NCBI RefSeq assembly: GCF_032854445.1 | Contig: NC_088295.1 | Location: 35,079,385 to 35,143,384 of the forward strand | DNA length: 64,000 nucleotides | From: Liolophura sinensis | Taxonomy: Eukaryota; Mollusca; Polyplacophora; Chitonida; Chitonidae | Reading direction: 5' to 3' | Part shown: positions 1 to 12,232 of the stretch, in pieces | How positions within the stretch are numbered: the stretch's first letter is position 1 | How the letters are laid out: every line of letters begins with the position of its first letter | Made by a program: the position numbers and the translations under genes | Notes under the pieces: generated by a model | What the model saw: the letters and a program-made list of their open reading frames with translations, nothing else | Databases searched by the model: none | Told to the model about the DNA's origin: nothing

Positions 1-484
1 ACACATACGGGATGTCCATTGCGTGCGTCAAGAACAAAGCATTTCTGCCCTCCAGCTATGCCACATTATCTTCCTTACCTCTGTAAATAGGTATTGGTGT
101 TTGAACAATTTGGGGGAGGTGGGGGGGGGGACATTATGAATTACAATGGTTGACAGACATGTGTACATGTGCTTTTCTATGCCACTTTACAAATGCTTCA
201 CTTAGTTTACCAGACATCATGGTATATTTTTCACTGCCTATATAATGTACAATGACGAAATTGTAGCGTTTATTCTGCTGTCCACTGATTGCATCCTTTC
301 TAACGAATGCTAATTTGTTTCCCAGCATAATTAAGTTAGCAAACACAAAGAAAAGAACCACTGATGAAGATTGGTATTACAATGGTTTTTAGACAACTTA
401 CTACACATCTTTTCGAAATGATTGGGTTACTTTTTAAAATTGTCATTATGATACAGGTGAGATACAGTTACAGGTACATGTAGT

Positions 485-832
485 GTATGTATGTATGTAT
501 GTATGCTTGGGGTTTATGTTTTATGTATGCTAATATGTTGACGAGGAGTCATTAGGTGTGTGTAGATATACTATGTCTTCTTGAGGCAGGGCGAGTCCAT
601 GTTACCAAGGTGCTGCCACCACTGCAGTACCATGCCGAAGAAACCAGACGTCACACCCTACCCAGTCACATTATACTGACACCTGGCCAACCAGTCCTGT
701 TTCCTTGCTCAAACCTCTCAGTGCTGAGAGCCAATTGAGGTAGAAACAAGTACCATTTTTAAAGTCTCTGGTATGACACCAGGTCTCCTGACTTCGAGGC
801 AGATGCTCTCACCATTAGGACATCAAAGAGGT
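485..832 (+). mobile_element. SINE-like repeat, family C
   Basis: Starts with an ATGT microsatellite and GCTTGGGGTTTATG, then GACGAGGAGTCATTAGGTGT and further blocks such as ACACCTGGCCAACCAGTCCT. It is clearly related, in opposite orientation, to 55598-55889. The opening (GGGGTTTA and a GACGA block) resembles family B, suggesting a shared head with a different body. Confidence 0.7.
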
Positions 833-3800
833 ATGATTTTGTGGTAAAGTTCATCAGTAAAGTGCCAAAAGTAAGTGAATTACTCAGGCCACTCCAATTT
901 CCTCCACCCAAAATACCCAGCCACTATGTAAGTGAGAAATTCTTCAGTATGACATTAATCAACAATGGAATAAAAAACAAAAAAAAAAAAGACGTAAATG
1001 TACAGTAATATACATAACATGGGACAACATGATTTCTCATGAACTGTGTTAACCACAAAACAAATAGGTGATCATGAGCTACGTTTTAAGCATCCGTAAA
1101 CTTACTTCAGCAGAAAAAGTACAACTATACATGTATTACAGAAATACAGATCATGTATACAGGAGCTCACATACTGTATGTTATATGTACATGTCTACAT
1201 TTTTTGTCTTTGACCTGTTTCCACGAATAATATAAACTCATAGAAGATACTGATCCATAAATTTACATAAATACATGTATCAAGTGTTTAAGATCTGTAA
1301 CACAAGTCTGAATCACAAAGACCTATGCAGACTAATGAACTCCTTTCCATACCATGTACCTGTCTACATGTATATTTAAATCAACCCAAGGTAATCACAA
1401 CTGTACACTCACCTTTGAACATACAGGTACATGTTTAATGGTAATAATTAGCCTCTTTTTATGGCTTACACAAAGAGTACATCAACATTTCAACTCTCCT
1501 CATACAGAGGCCTGTAGCCTGAACTGTCCAATACCTCTTCCGTAAAGAGCTCTGATATAACACAATCTAGAATGACCCTTTCAAACAACCGTACCATGGC
1601 AAACCAAGACATGTTGTTGTTGTAAGGTTACTCTGTGACTGAAGGAATCAGGAAAGTGAATACAAGCCAAATTTTGCCAATCTAGTTGATGGAGATCAGG
1701 TAGTAACTATGGAGATTATGTATGGTTTGCTTACGGTGATCAGTGAGACCAGGTATTGCTGAAGTATATGTCGTTTTTTAATCAGAACAGTAAAACTCAG
1801 TAGTTGACACACTATCACAGAAATATTAATGAAGACACATCTACAATTTGAACAATGAAATTTTGCACTTGTTTGCCAGGTTATTTTGCTCATGTGGAGT
1901 ATTCATTGGCCATTATGAATTGCTATTTACTTACATCAGAAATCCAGGTGCCTTCTGACTAAGCATATAAGCAACAGATCTGAATGGTCTGTTGTGGAGA
2001 GAGTAAAAATTTTCAAGAAGCTTGTTCTAAAATGATTTCAAATGACATAGTTCAAACATAACTTATTATGTCTCATAGCAGGTAAATAATACCAGTTCCC
2101 ACGAGTGACAATGTTGTAAATTTCATTAACAATGAGTCAGCCAAACAACCAAACACAATGTACTTAAGTCCTTCAATTGTGAGCACTGGTCTAAATGCTT
2201 TAAGCAATATTCATTAAAATCTTAAACTTCTTGTTTTTATGTTAAGTTAAAAACAGTTAATATATACATGAACAGTGTGTATACAAACAGGTTAGCTCAA
2301 GTGCACAGACTAGCAGACACATCACTTTCCTGTCGCATATACATGTATGTAACTGTACATATAAATATAACTTTCCAACTTGTTAAATTACCTACATGCC
2401 CCAGTTAGTACACATGTGAAAACCCTAAAAAGTCATGAAACACCACTGGCTTGACATGTGAACAACAGAATTAAAATTGGAAAACATGTAGATGTAAAAT
2501 ACATGTAGGTATTTCATCAGGTCTAATTTTACTCTCAATGTCGGGAGAACCAGCACTTGGCAGTTAAATTTATGACGTGCGGTGAAGAAGATAGCTGTTT
2601 GAATTAACTTGAGATTGTAAAGTCCCTTCAGGGAACTCTGGCTGCCAGACAAGAAGACCTGTGTGACATATCATACCTCACAGCCTACATTGTGCACACC
2701 TAACCCAACAGCTCATAATAATCTGACAATTTAAACACTTCCTTCTAATTCTTTTTAGGGAGTTCATTATAAACAACTACCAGTCTTATGATGAAGATCA
2801 CCACATATTACAGTATTTATAGATGAGTAACATATACATGTATGGTATTAATTTAGTGGGCATAATAATTTCACCAAGACAACTCTGAAATGAGGCCATC
2901 TGACCGATCAGGCCATGCTGACATCAGCAGTGCATATGTGTACACTTCTGAAACTTGTCCATGTAATTTAGTAGACAAATACAGTTACATGTAGATATGA
3001 GATAATGTAGCATTCGACAAAACCAAAATATAACCAGAGTACAGTAAATGTTACACGAAGGAAGAAAAAAGTGACACACTCATGATAGTAGAAAAACATT
3101 CTCATCAATTTAAGTTTATATTAACTGTATCTAATTTTAGGGATCTGTATTGTTATCTAATCTGTCACAGAGGGTTAGGTAACACTCGCTGCATGAACTA
3201 AATCATGTAGCCTGGAACTGGTATTACACAATGCAGCACAACAGGAGCAGAGCGCTAGGTCACCGAAGCGTGAACAGAGATGTGAGGTGTACAGGGTGAG
3301 GCTGGCCACATGTAGAGAATGCCCACTGGCCACAACAATCCTTCATCTATAACACCCACCCTCCATTGTCCCAAAGGCCTTATTTTACACACAGACAAGC
3401 CTACATTTAATCCCACAGTACATGTACAATGTATATGTTGCCTTGTGGTACTTCATACAAAATTAAGCATTCAGTGGAGCATCTTTAGTCAAGGAAAAGA
3501 TCGGAGAAACATACATATAACATAACATTTTAGTTGACAGATTGTGGTAATCCTTCATCATGAAAAAACAAAACTGATGAACTTGCTTCATAGTTTTTAT
3601 CTTTTTATCAGTAGTCCAAAAGTTTTACTCCTTGTAGTGTGAAACCACTTCCAAAGTTTGATACTACAGCTGGCTAAAACAACAGATAAACATATTGGTC
3701 GACACCTAGTATTAATAAATTCCTCAAAAACATGCTCCCTACACATACACACTACATAAAAAGATGACAGTCAATGGAAAAAAACTTTTAAACTCGGTGT

Positions 3801-5143
3801 CTTAAATTGGAAAAACTTGATATCAACTTTTAACAGTCAACGTCAAGTTTTGCATCATGTTTTTGTGCTTGTGCCTTCAACAGACATATTTTTAACTGCA
3901 CAAACAGAACACCAATCCTTTCTGGCTGACACCCGTCACAATACGCTTTATTCTCACACAGATTCCGGATACTCTATAGTGTCTAAGGTTACCAGTTGAT
4001 TACAATATCTCTCAGACCATGCGGTTGCCACAATAACTGACTGACCATCAATTTACACATTTACATGTAGGTAATTCACCAGTCCACTTGATAATTAACT
4101 TCCTAGTGGATGTTGTGTGTATCCCCATTAAATGCTTCTGTCTGAGAATCCTCTTCATCACATATTAGTCTTGGTGAAGAGGCAATGAAGGGGTAGTCAA
4201 CCCAGGCCTAATCTCACTAATGTGAATGGGTCAGTGTGAAGTGCTCATTTACACTGCTTTCAAATTGTTTGTTCTTCCCACCAGAAGATGCTAACCTCTA
4301 CAGCCAGACCGATTACAGACTGGCCATCTCTTTGTCACCTTGAGCTAGTAGATGTATCACATGTTTACACAGTTCCACTCCAATCCCTGTCGGTCACAAC
4401 CAGTGTGTGATGTCAGAGTTCACTGGCAAATCCATTGCATGCTGCACAAATAAAGCTATTTCACCACAAGGTCAATTGGTGCACTGAGCAGCTGTCATGA
4501 CAATTCTGACACTGTGTCATAAATACCTCAGTAAGTTTCAATGAACTTAGTAACTTTGCATGCTACAGTTACATATATATTAGCAAATAAAGGTCTATAT
4601 TATTAAATGGTAGAATAATGTAATATATACATGCACAGCCAACACAGCCAGTGCATGTAAAATAGCTACAATGTGCAGGTGCATACAGCACTAGAGAGGT
4701 ATTAATCTGCTATGCGGGGTATGCAAACAACTACACATGTATGAACTACTCCCAATCCCATTTTACTGTCCTAGAATCTTAATGAGATACATGTATCTAT
4801 ATAGAAACACACATATGCTATTTTATCATTTGCTGCAATAACTATTTCTATGCTGACACAACTGCAAGGATTTAAACAGTTGGAACCACAAAATTGCGAC
4901 GACACTCCACTCACTACTACATGAGCATACATGCACATGAATTTTTGAGGTGATCATTATACTGATGGAATCCTATTAATTTTTTCCTTCACAGGCATGT
5001 ATTAAAGTAATAAAAACTATCTAGGTTAGAAAACACACATAACATACTTAGTGTAGCTATTTTTCAAGTCGGATTAAAAAATGTATTCCTTTTCTCAGTT
5101 CCTAAACAAATAAACAAAGATCAAAGATGATCTTGTGAGTTAA

Positions 5144-5218
5144 AGGGCCTTGTTTCATGAAACAATTGTAGGCTTACTTGATTGTACTACTCATGGAGGC
5201 TTTGTGAAACATGGCCCT
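5144..5218. mobile_element. Small palindromic (MITE-like) element
   Basis: AGGGCCTTGTTTCATGAAAC at 5144-5163 pairs imperfectly (about 15 of 20) with the inverted GCTTTGTGAAACATGGCCCT at 5199-5218, with 35 bp between. Confidence 0.5.
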
Positions 5219-5863
5219 GATCCTTGTGTGATGTAATAAATGCACATGAGTATTAACAGATGGCAGACGTATACATTTTGACATAAAAAAGGAACTTTTG
5301 CATGTACTACAGGAAAGGGATCTATTGGTCTACATGTAGCTTTTAATCTATTCAGAATCTTAAGCACCAAACAAAAATGTGAGTCCCATGTAAAACGGAT
5401 TTAACACTCATAATCTCTATCAGTTCAACCAGGGATTGGCATTATCAGTCTTTTTCATCAAAACTGACACATGAGAACTGCTGGAAAGGATCTAGTACAC
5501 ACTGCCGCTCATGTAGGTCAACTTTTCACTGAGTATCATGCAGGTCAGGTCTCACAAGTTGTAACCAGGTAATGACCAAAGCATATCTGAAAATACATGG
5601 ACTTGCACAATAAAACTAGGGCAGGTCAAAATGTATTTTAGTTGTACATGTCATAAAATGTGAATGTGGAACTAGATGTACGCGAGCATATAAATGACAC
5701 ACTAGTGACCAAGGTGAGGGAGTAATGCTATTCCTAGTTGGAATAAAATGACATGAAATGAGGAAATTAGCTTATTACTAAATTTATGGGTATTAAAAAA
5801 TGTGCATACAAAACAGTGTATTCTGATTTACGTCGAGTGACATATCAAAGGCTATACTGTAAT

Positions 5864-5960
5864 TATTTATTTGATTGGTGTTTTACTCTGTACTAAAGAA
5901 TATGTCACTTATGCAAAGACATCATGGTGGGAAGGTAATACCTGCATGCTTAGAGTAATT
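5864..5960 (+). mobile_element. SINE-like repeat family A, fragment
   Basis: Begins TTATTTATTTGATTGGTGTT, then AAGAATATGTCACTTATGC and ATCATGGTGGGA. Diverged and truncated. Confidence 0.6.
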
Positions 5961-6726
5961 AATATTTATACATGCCTCCATAAGCTTGGACAAGTATAAG
6001 GTTAAGAATGATATGAGCTATTCCGAGATTGCTGTGATGTTTGGTTACGCCAAATTTTGATTACAAAGTCATTACAATCAAAAAGTAAACAGGCCATAAC
6101 GAAATATATGTATCAATGAATATAATGCCATCATCAGCCATTACTGCTTGCCAAAGGTTCAAACAGATGGTTGCCTGGCAATGAGAACATCGGAAAATTA
6201 TCTAAAAATCAGACAAAAAAATTGACAGAACAGCAGCTATTCTTCAACAAACATTCCAACTATTGAGAATAAATTATAAAGATGATCAAATTGTGATTGA
6301 ATGACATGCTGCCCCCCATCAAAGGGTACAATATCACTTCCATGACACTTCATGCTGTCTCCCCCATCAAGGTATCATTTCCTAAATACAGCCCGACCCT
6401 CATCCCATCCCCACCCATTTTTCAAGTTTTCGATTTAAGTTGACAATTTTTTTCTGTCAATTGATGAAAACTACACATAACAACATCCACTGCCCGATCC
6501 TCACATCAGGTGAACACGATCTCATTAAACTGTCCCATATTTTCAAGTAAACACCGCTGAGAACAGAAAAGCCGTCAAAATAGTTTCTGAGACGGCTAGA
6601 CAAAACGCGGCCATCTTTGCCTGCCCTCATGAATGGAGAGAAAGTCTTCAACACATCTGAGAGATGATCGCCAACAAAACTCACTCAAAACCGGTCATAT
6701 CTCTAGCACGCTTTGTCTGAACATAC

Positions 6727-6778
6727 CTGTAAGTCTAATCTTTTGGGCTCCATTTCTTCGTGTACCGCTGCTGGCCAT
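6727..6778 (-). CDS. SMURF: SMURF-type E3 ubiquitin ligase, first coding exon only
   Basis: Reading down the minus strand, an ATG at 6778 opens 17 codons, MASSGTRRNGAQKIRLT, plus one base, and ends at a clean donor CAG|GTATGT. This matches the extreme N-terminus of SMURF1/2 (vertebrate proteins begin MSNPGxRRNG and continue KIRLTV into the C2 domain), including where the first strand of the C2 domain is cut. SMURFs are HECT-type E3 ligases (C2, WW repeats, HECT) that ubiquitinate Smads, RhoA and other targets in BMP/TGF-beta and polarity signalling. No further C2, WW or HECT exon is visible at 1-6700, so intron 1 seems to run off the left edge. The match is short, but sequence, start codon, donor and a promoter-like upstream region all agree. 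It cannot be assigned to SMURF1 or SMURF2; most invertebrates have a single gene. Confidence 0.75.
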
Positions 6779-7100
6779 TCCTACGAGAAAACAGCTAACT
6801 AAATACCATCATTTGAGTCGTTAGCTTCTGTCCGATAGCCTGTGTATCTAAACAGTGTAGGAAAGGCACTTGTTCAGCGTATGTAAATGAGGGGGCGAGC
6901 TAGTGTTGTACTTCCGGACACAATGCGCATGACTCATTTGAATCGTGTGACGAGATAGGAATGCAGATAGTCTCTCCAACAGTCATCAAAAAACACCTCT
7001 TTTGATAGGTTTAAAAGACTTCGAGTCTGAAAAGGGCCACAAAGCCGTTTCTTTACCCACTATTCACCAATTCAACGGGATGATGACTTACCGCGAATAG
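6779..7100 (-). promoter_or_regulatory. Putative SMURF promoter / 5' UTR region
   Basis: Directly upstream of the SMURF start codon (minus strand) the sequence is richer in GC and CpG than its surroundings. It has an ETS-like ACTTCCGGA at 6910-6918, an NRF1-like TGCGCATG at 6924-6931 and an AP-1 consensus TGACTCA at 6930-6936. No TATA box stands out, which fits a housekeeping-type promoter. The motif matches are by eye and the transcription start is unknown. Confidence 0.4.
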
Positions 7101-7483
7101 GTCATAAATAATAGCGACGACATAAATGTGGAATCAAAGAGAAAAGTAATATGACCGTGTGGCGCTTTATACACAGTTTAACGAGCGGGTACATGAAGTT
7201 GCTTAGCAAATTATCATATCGCATACAGTTAAATTGTAACAAATAAATATTTAAGTAATAAAATAAAAATAATGATACAAAACAACTTTTAAACGTTATT
7301 ACTCCATTTATGCTGCTTAATAAATGTATTCGCCTATAGTATGACAGTACAATGTGTGTCCCATTATATGTACGCCGTGACAATGTCCTGTCAATGACAA
7401 TTAGTAGTTATGAATATTTACGAAATTATGATGCTTAATCGTTCATGGATGATTTTTGCACAACAATAAACAAGCAAATGTCA

Positions 7484-7612
7484 AACATTTATTTATTTAT
7501 TTATTTATTCGGTTGATGTTTATTGCCATGCTGAAGAATATTTCACATACGACGGCGGCCCGAACATTATATGATGCATGGGAGGAAACCAAATGTCAGA
7601 TAGGTAACCCGC
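7484..7612 (+). mobile_element. SINE-like repeat family A
   Basis: Repeated TTTATT tract, then GAAGAATATTTCACATACGA, CGGCGGCC and GGGAGGAAACC in the usual order of the family. Confidence 0.65.
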
Positions 7613-8639
7613 ATTGTACATTGTCAATTCTGTTAAATATGTAGCATTTCTTCTTTGAACAACAATTTGTCTTCCCTCTCCAATGTTGTTAACGTTATAT
7701 AAGGTTTTCCAATGTGAATAAATCACATTTCTAAAAGGATCCCAACGATTTTAATATAATTTAATATAATAAATGTGATTCTTTTCGCATGGTAATTTAT
7801 TTATTTATTTACTTACTTTGGGGGGATCATATTTCAATACTGTTACAATATACCAACTCGTAATTTCAGACTGAGAAATTCGACTTGATCTCTTGTAGGT
7901 CCAATGTCTTACATGGAAAGTTCAAATAATCACGATATTGCGTTCTCGTGAGGTTGGCTTTCCGGGGGGTATCGTTAGATTATCCTTCCAGCCTATAATG
8001 TATAGGCGTAACACCCTTAATATATGGATTCAGCTTCCTGATATTAACACCATGCAAAGACGGCTGCCATATTCTCTGGCAATCGATGCCAATCGCAATT
8101 CTTTCAGTTATTGCGGATCTACAATCATGTGTGATCCAAATTAAGACCGACTGTTCTTGAATTTCAAATATTTCATTCAGCGTCAGACAAGCCTACCGCT
8201 TGGGACTGACCTGTATTTGTGACCTGTGCAGACGCATATGTGGCCCATCGGGAGCACGGACTGGTCATTGAGAGGGTTTATTTACTCTGGGTGCCGTTAC
8301 CCGGGTACCCAAAGAAAGGGCGGTTCAGACTGAACGTCTTTGACCAGTGTCCATCTGGTACAATCTGCTCTGTGAAATGCCATTGACAAGGCGACCAGTT
8401 TACCATTACAAATCGCCGTGACCAGCCTAATGTGCTTTGTCCGTCACTTCTTTCGCCATTTCTATTCAACTGCATGGTTTATCACAATATCGGAATGGTA
8501 CATGTACAAAAATGATCGGGGTATGTCCGAAGAAAGGTTGTCATTCGGTGTACATCGATAGATACATTTTTGAACGTTTTTTATGGTGTTTAAACAGATC
8601 AATATACATCTTAACACAATGCATATTCTTAAATTAAAT

Positions 8640-9819
8640 CTTAAGTTGCACGCTGCAGCTTGGTAAATAACTGGGCGAATATATTTGAGAACAAGTACAA
8701 CGTCGTGCAGCGCTAATCTGCAGTTGAAACCTTCGTCGCACTCCATACAGTACCCACATTGAAGAGTTAGGTTGGGAACAACTTTACGTTCGTCGCCGAA
8801 AGCACAGGCTACTTCTGTTTTATAAAATAAAGTTAACGGCTTATCTCCCCCATATCTTCTCCAATCATGTCCAGTCAGAAATAATGATACTGACCGTTCG
8901 TACATGCTTAGAAACCGTAATGAACGTCCCCTCTTTAAATGTATGATAAATATGTTTTCGTCCTCATTTTTCCCAAAAACGACAAAGGACTGGAGCGACT
9001 TACCATCTAAAATTAGAAATTCATCGTTTCCTAAAACCAAAATCCTAAAAAATTGAATATTCTTTATAATTTTTAATATAACGATATGTCTGTTTTGCAT
9101 TGTAGAATAAGGATGAGACTGAGCGCTCTTCACGCTGATCTGTTTAAGTATAATATTATCCCATATCAGTCCTCTAACTATTGTCTATCCCCTAACGAAA
9201 CAGCGTATCATTTCCTAATAGATTGCCCACACTTTGCCGCTCCTAGGACGCATATGCTTGTTGACATAGCAAAAATCAAGTGTACAGGAGTTCACCAGTC
9301 TTTACCTTTGGCTAATTCACTCATTTCCGAATACTTATTTAAAGTGTTACTTTTTGGATCTAAAGAATAGGTACTCTTAGATAACATTAAATTATTTCAA
9401 ACCATCCACAGTTACCTCCTGACCACCAACAGATTCAGCAATTAATACTAATGATGTTCACAGTTGATATTACATTTTATTTAATATGCTTGTATACATG
9501 TATGTACAGGTACATTTACTTATGTAGACAATACTATTTATTTCTTTCCAAACTAGGTTTAACCATTTAATTTGTAATCGGTCATAATTTTTTGTTGTGA
9601 ATATCTGTAAGGCTTAATTCTTGCACTTATTTAACTTTATTTTACTTTATTCTATTTATTACTATATAATTGTACGTTAGCAGATATTACGTTCAAAATA
9701 CCATTTTTCATATGTTGCAGTTGAATGCAAATAATCTTGTTGAGGAAAACCCCTCGTGGCCACTGGCTGTGGGCAATCCTCTATAAATAAATAAAGCATT
9801 AAATTAAATTAAATTAAGA
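8640..9819 (+). mobile_element. Decayed non-LTR retrotransposon, 3' end of the reverse-transcriptase ORF
   Basis: On the plus strand, broken frames can be read as the C-terminal part of a non-LTR retrotransposon polymerase. A segment QRRAALIC then NLRRTPYS, HIEELGWEQLY and RRRKHRLLLFYKI (about 8698-8830) is cut by a TGA. After a frame change come VNGLSPPYLL, RNRNERPLFKCM and FFPKTTKDWSDLP (about 8833-9050). A third open piece (9086-9370) has LSALHADLFK, NETAYHFLIDCPHF and ends in SKE. The order and motifs are typical of the region after the RT domain in several clades. The element ends in ATAAATAAATAAAG followed by repeated AAATT at 9780-9819, the microsatellite-like tail expected at a target-primed 3' end. 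Stops and frameshifts show it is dead. I cannot assign a clade or see a 5' end. Confidence 0.7.
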
Positions 9820-11611
9820 GCGGCGGTACGGGAGTGGTGGGGGGGGGGGGGGGGTGCTGAGGCTGAGGAAGTGGTATCCCAGCACATCAGGACCATCAGG
9901 CGAGGGTGCAGGGGCCGCCTTGGCCCAGGAAGGCGGCCCAAAGAAACATTATTTAGCGCCCCATTACCTCCCCTTCCCCGATTCCACCACCTATGAATTA
10001 TTACACATGCATATGGGTTTTCCACACACGGGCGTGTTGAACAAGGTACGAGTGTTGCAGAAACATTGCGGGAAATGGTATCAGATTACGTATGGTGACG
10101 CTGTGAATGTGATAACCAGATTATTAGCGGTTTGTGGAAAATTGATCAGCTGTGACAATGTATGTTGTTCATGAGAGAAGGGTATATGATATGTTCGCGA
10201 TAAAGCTAAAGAAATAGCGACTTTTCATCTTTTAAATCCCGAGAGAGTAAGGCTATTCAGAACTGTCGAAATACGAGCACTCGTTAAGACCGCATGGCGT
10301 GAAAATACGTTGTTGGTTTGCAAACGGTATGGTGCTAAAGCTGTGCCCGGTAAGGGCTTGAATTTTTCTGTGACCAGTTCATTTGGTTTTTCAAAAGCCT
10401 TTTAATATTACCGATCGCTGTGAATCGGATAAGGAGAATTTTGTTTTGAGGGATTAAGAGGCATTAAGTACTGCTGTCCAGTTCAAGGGACACAACTTTT
10501 GTTAAAAATTATTGAAATTGACCAAGAAGCAACCGTTAAACATAGGGATTGCATGTGCCGTCATCACCTTGGCAGAACAGTAGACAGATAGCCATATTGG
10601 AGTCCTGTTAACATGGGCTGCTACAGCTATAGTACTATATGGATACCAGAAATAGAAAAAAAAAACTACCCCCTCGTTTAATTCTGATGCATGCGCCTTA
10701 GATTTGTCCTGAATACACATAAAGCTGGGCACTTCTGTAGCTAAAATATTTACACCTATTTTCCCATAATCGCTGCTTGCCTGGACATCACCATTCTCCT
10801 GTAAATCTTAACCGAAGTCGAAAATAAGCTCATATTTAGCAGGTCACTGTGCTGTTATGTTTTCAAAATCTGGGTCAGCGAGGCGCACAGGGGTAGCAGT
10901 GGTTGATCTTTCCATGAAATTTAGAATGGAACGGATGCCGAAGATATTAATTTGACAGTTCACACAAATTCTGGGGTCCGTCATTGTGCTCCATAACCTT
11001 CAGTCAGCTGCAAATTCTCGCCTCCGCAGTATCATGGATTTCTGTTTGTCAAAACTGACAGCCAGCTGATCAAAACATAGTGACGTGAAAGGTCAACCAC
11101 ACATGCGTGAGGAGCAACGACCCAATTTATTAGGTCACGATTTCGACATGGCATGTGAGTGTAAGCCACAACTGTAAATTATCATTCTGGTCGTAAAGGC
11201 TACAAAATGTGGAAAAAATTGACAGAGGAACAAAATGTGTTGGTAGCACCTTAGACACTTAAAGTGTTTCCTACAAAAGTACAGACCTACACGAACAATT
11301 TGGGCGTTTTCAGCTTCATTCCCTACTAGCCTAACAATGACACATGACTTTTATACTTACATGGCCCAGTTTAAAATATGCAAATCTAAATTTGTGAATT
11401 TTATCTGTTGATGATGTGTTGTAGCAGTTTTAGGCTTCAAAGTGAGCAGTGTTGAGGTGGCAGAAGTGCAGCGTCAGTGGGAACTCTCCACACGCGGGAG
11501 GTTACATTGTTTGCACTCACCACAGCTTCACCACAGTTACAGATAGGTTTTGTGTTAACATGGGGTGATGGTCTTCAAGACTGATGGATCGAGTCAAACT
11601 TAAGACCTTAA

Positions 11612-11845
11612 GAGAGGAAGTTGTAACTGAAGGGGATAGTGCAATGACCGGTTGACCCGTATCAGTATAATGGCTCGGGCGGGGCGGCTTACTTGCCTTC
11701 GGTAAGGCGTCTCAGTGAAGCAGCACTAGATAAAAGAGCGGTGGAAATCCGTCCTGCGACAAGGAGGCACTGTAAGGATTCCTTCGTCGTACTGTGGCTG
11801 GAAAATGGTTAAGTATGACGTTAAACCCCAAGCACTCACTCACTC
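11612..11845 (-). mobile_element. SINE-like repeat family B, reverse orientation
   Basis: Runs from GAGGAAGTTGTAACTGAAGG through CAGCACTAGATAAAAGAGCG to GACGTTAAACCCCAAGCACT and CACTCACTC. Nearly full length compared with the copies at 17628 and 28979. Confidence 0.75.
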
Positions 11846-12232
11846 TTCGAGGCTGGCAGGCTATAATGGAATGAAGGTGAATGTGCTGAAATTGTGACGC
11901 ACATATTTGTGCAGTTCTGTACTTTCACAGGCATACAATAAGGAATTGAGATTCAGTATGGCAGAAGTCTGGCACTACTTTAAATAGAATGTCATATGGT
12001 TCCAGTGGAGTGTGACCTCAAAATTACTTTATATGTATTATGAGAATTTACTCTAAAAAATTTAAACCATGAGGAAGAAAAGAACAAAAAATAAACAAAA
12101 AGCAATAAGGGTCATTCCACGACAGATGAGCCCAAAAAACTTTTTTTTGCGGTGACCCTCTTGGATTTGCTGAAAAAATTCTTTAAATTCCTTGACACAT
12201 GAGGAAGGATTCCCAAGTTTTAGCCCCAAATT

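Larger units (their letters stand above)
1..6726 (-). other. Probable SMURF intron 1 (no exons seen)
   Basis: This stretch lies downstream of the SMURF first-exon donor on the minus strand and shows no convincing exon on either strand. Open frames are short (at most 75 codons) and lack codon or domain signal. It contains a family C repeat (485-832), family A fragments (about 890-985 and 5864-5960), a small terminal-inverted-repeat element (5144-5218), many TACATGTA palindromes and an ATGT microsatellite at 485-505. Calling it an intron is inference from the exon at 6727-6778. Confidence 0.5.

Noticed and set aside
556-738. Similar short proteins at 556-738 (plus) and 55594-55812 (minus).
   Set aside because: Both are readings of the same dispersed family C repeat, not a gene family.
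6457-6684. A minus-strand frame next to SMURF exon 1, containing AAGATGGCCGCG.
   Set aside because: It resembles a start context, but no conserved protein follows and it lies downstream of the SMURF donor, so it is more likely intron.
8462-9133. A 223-codon minus-strand open frame.
   Set aside because: It overlaps the plus-strand retrotransposon remnant, whose motifs are recognisable; the minus frame has no domain signal and is a shadow.
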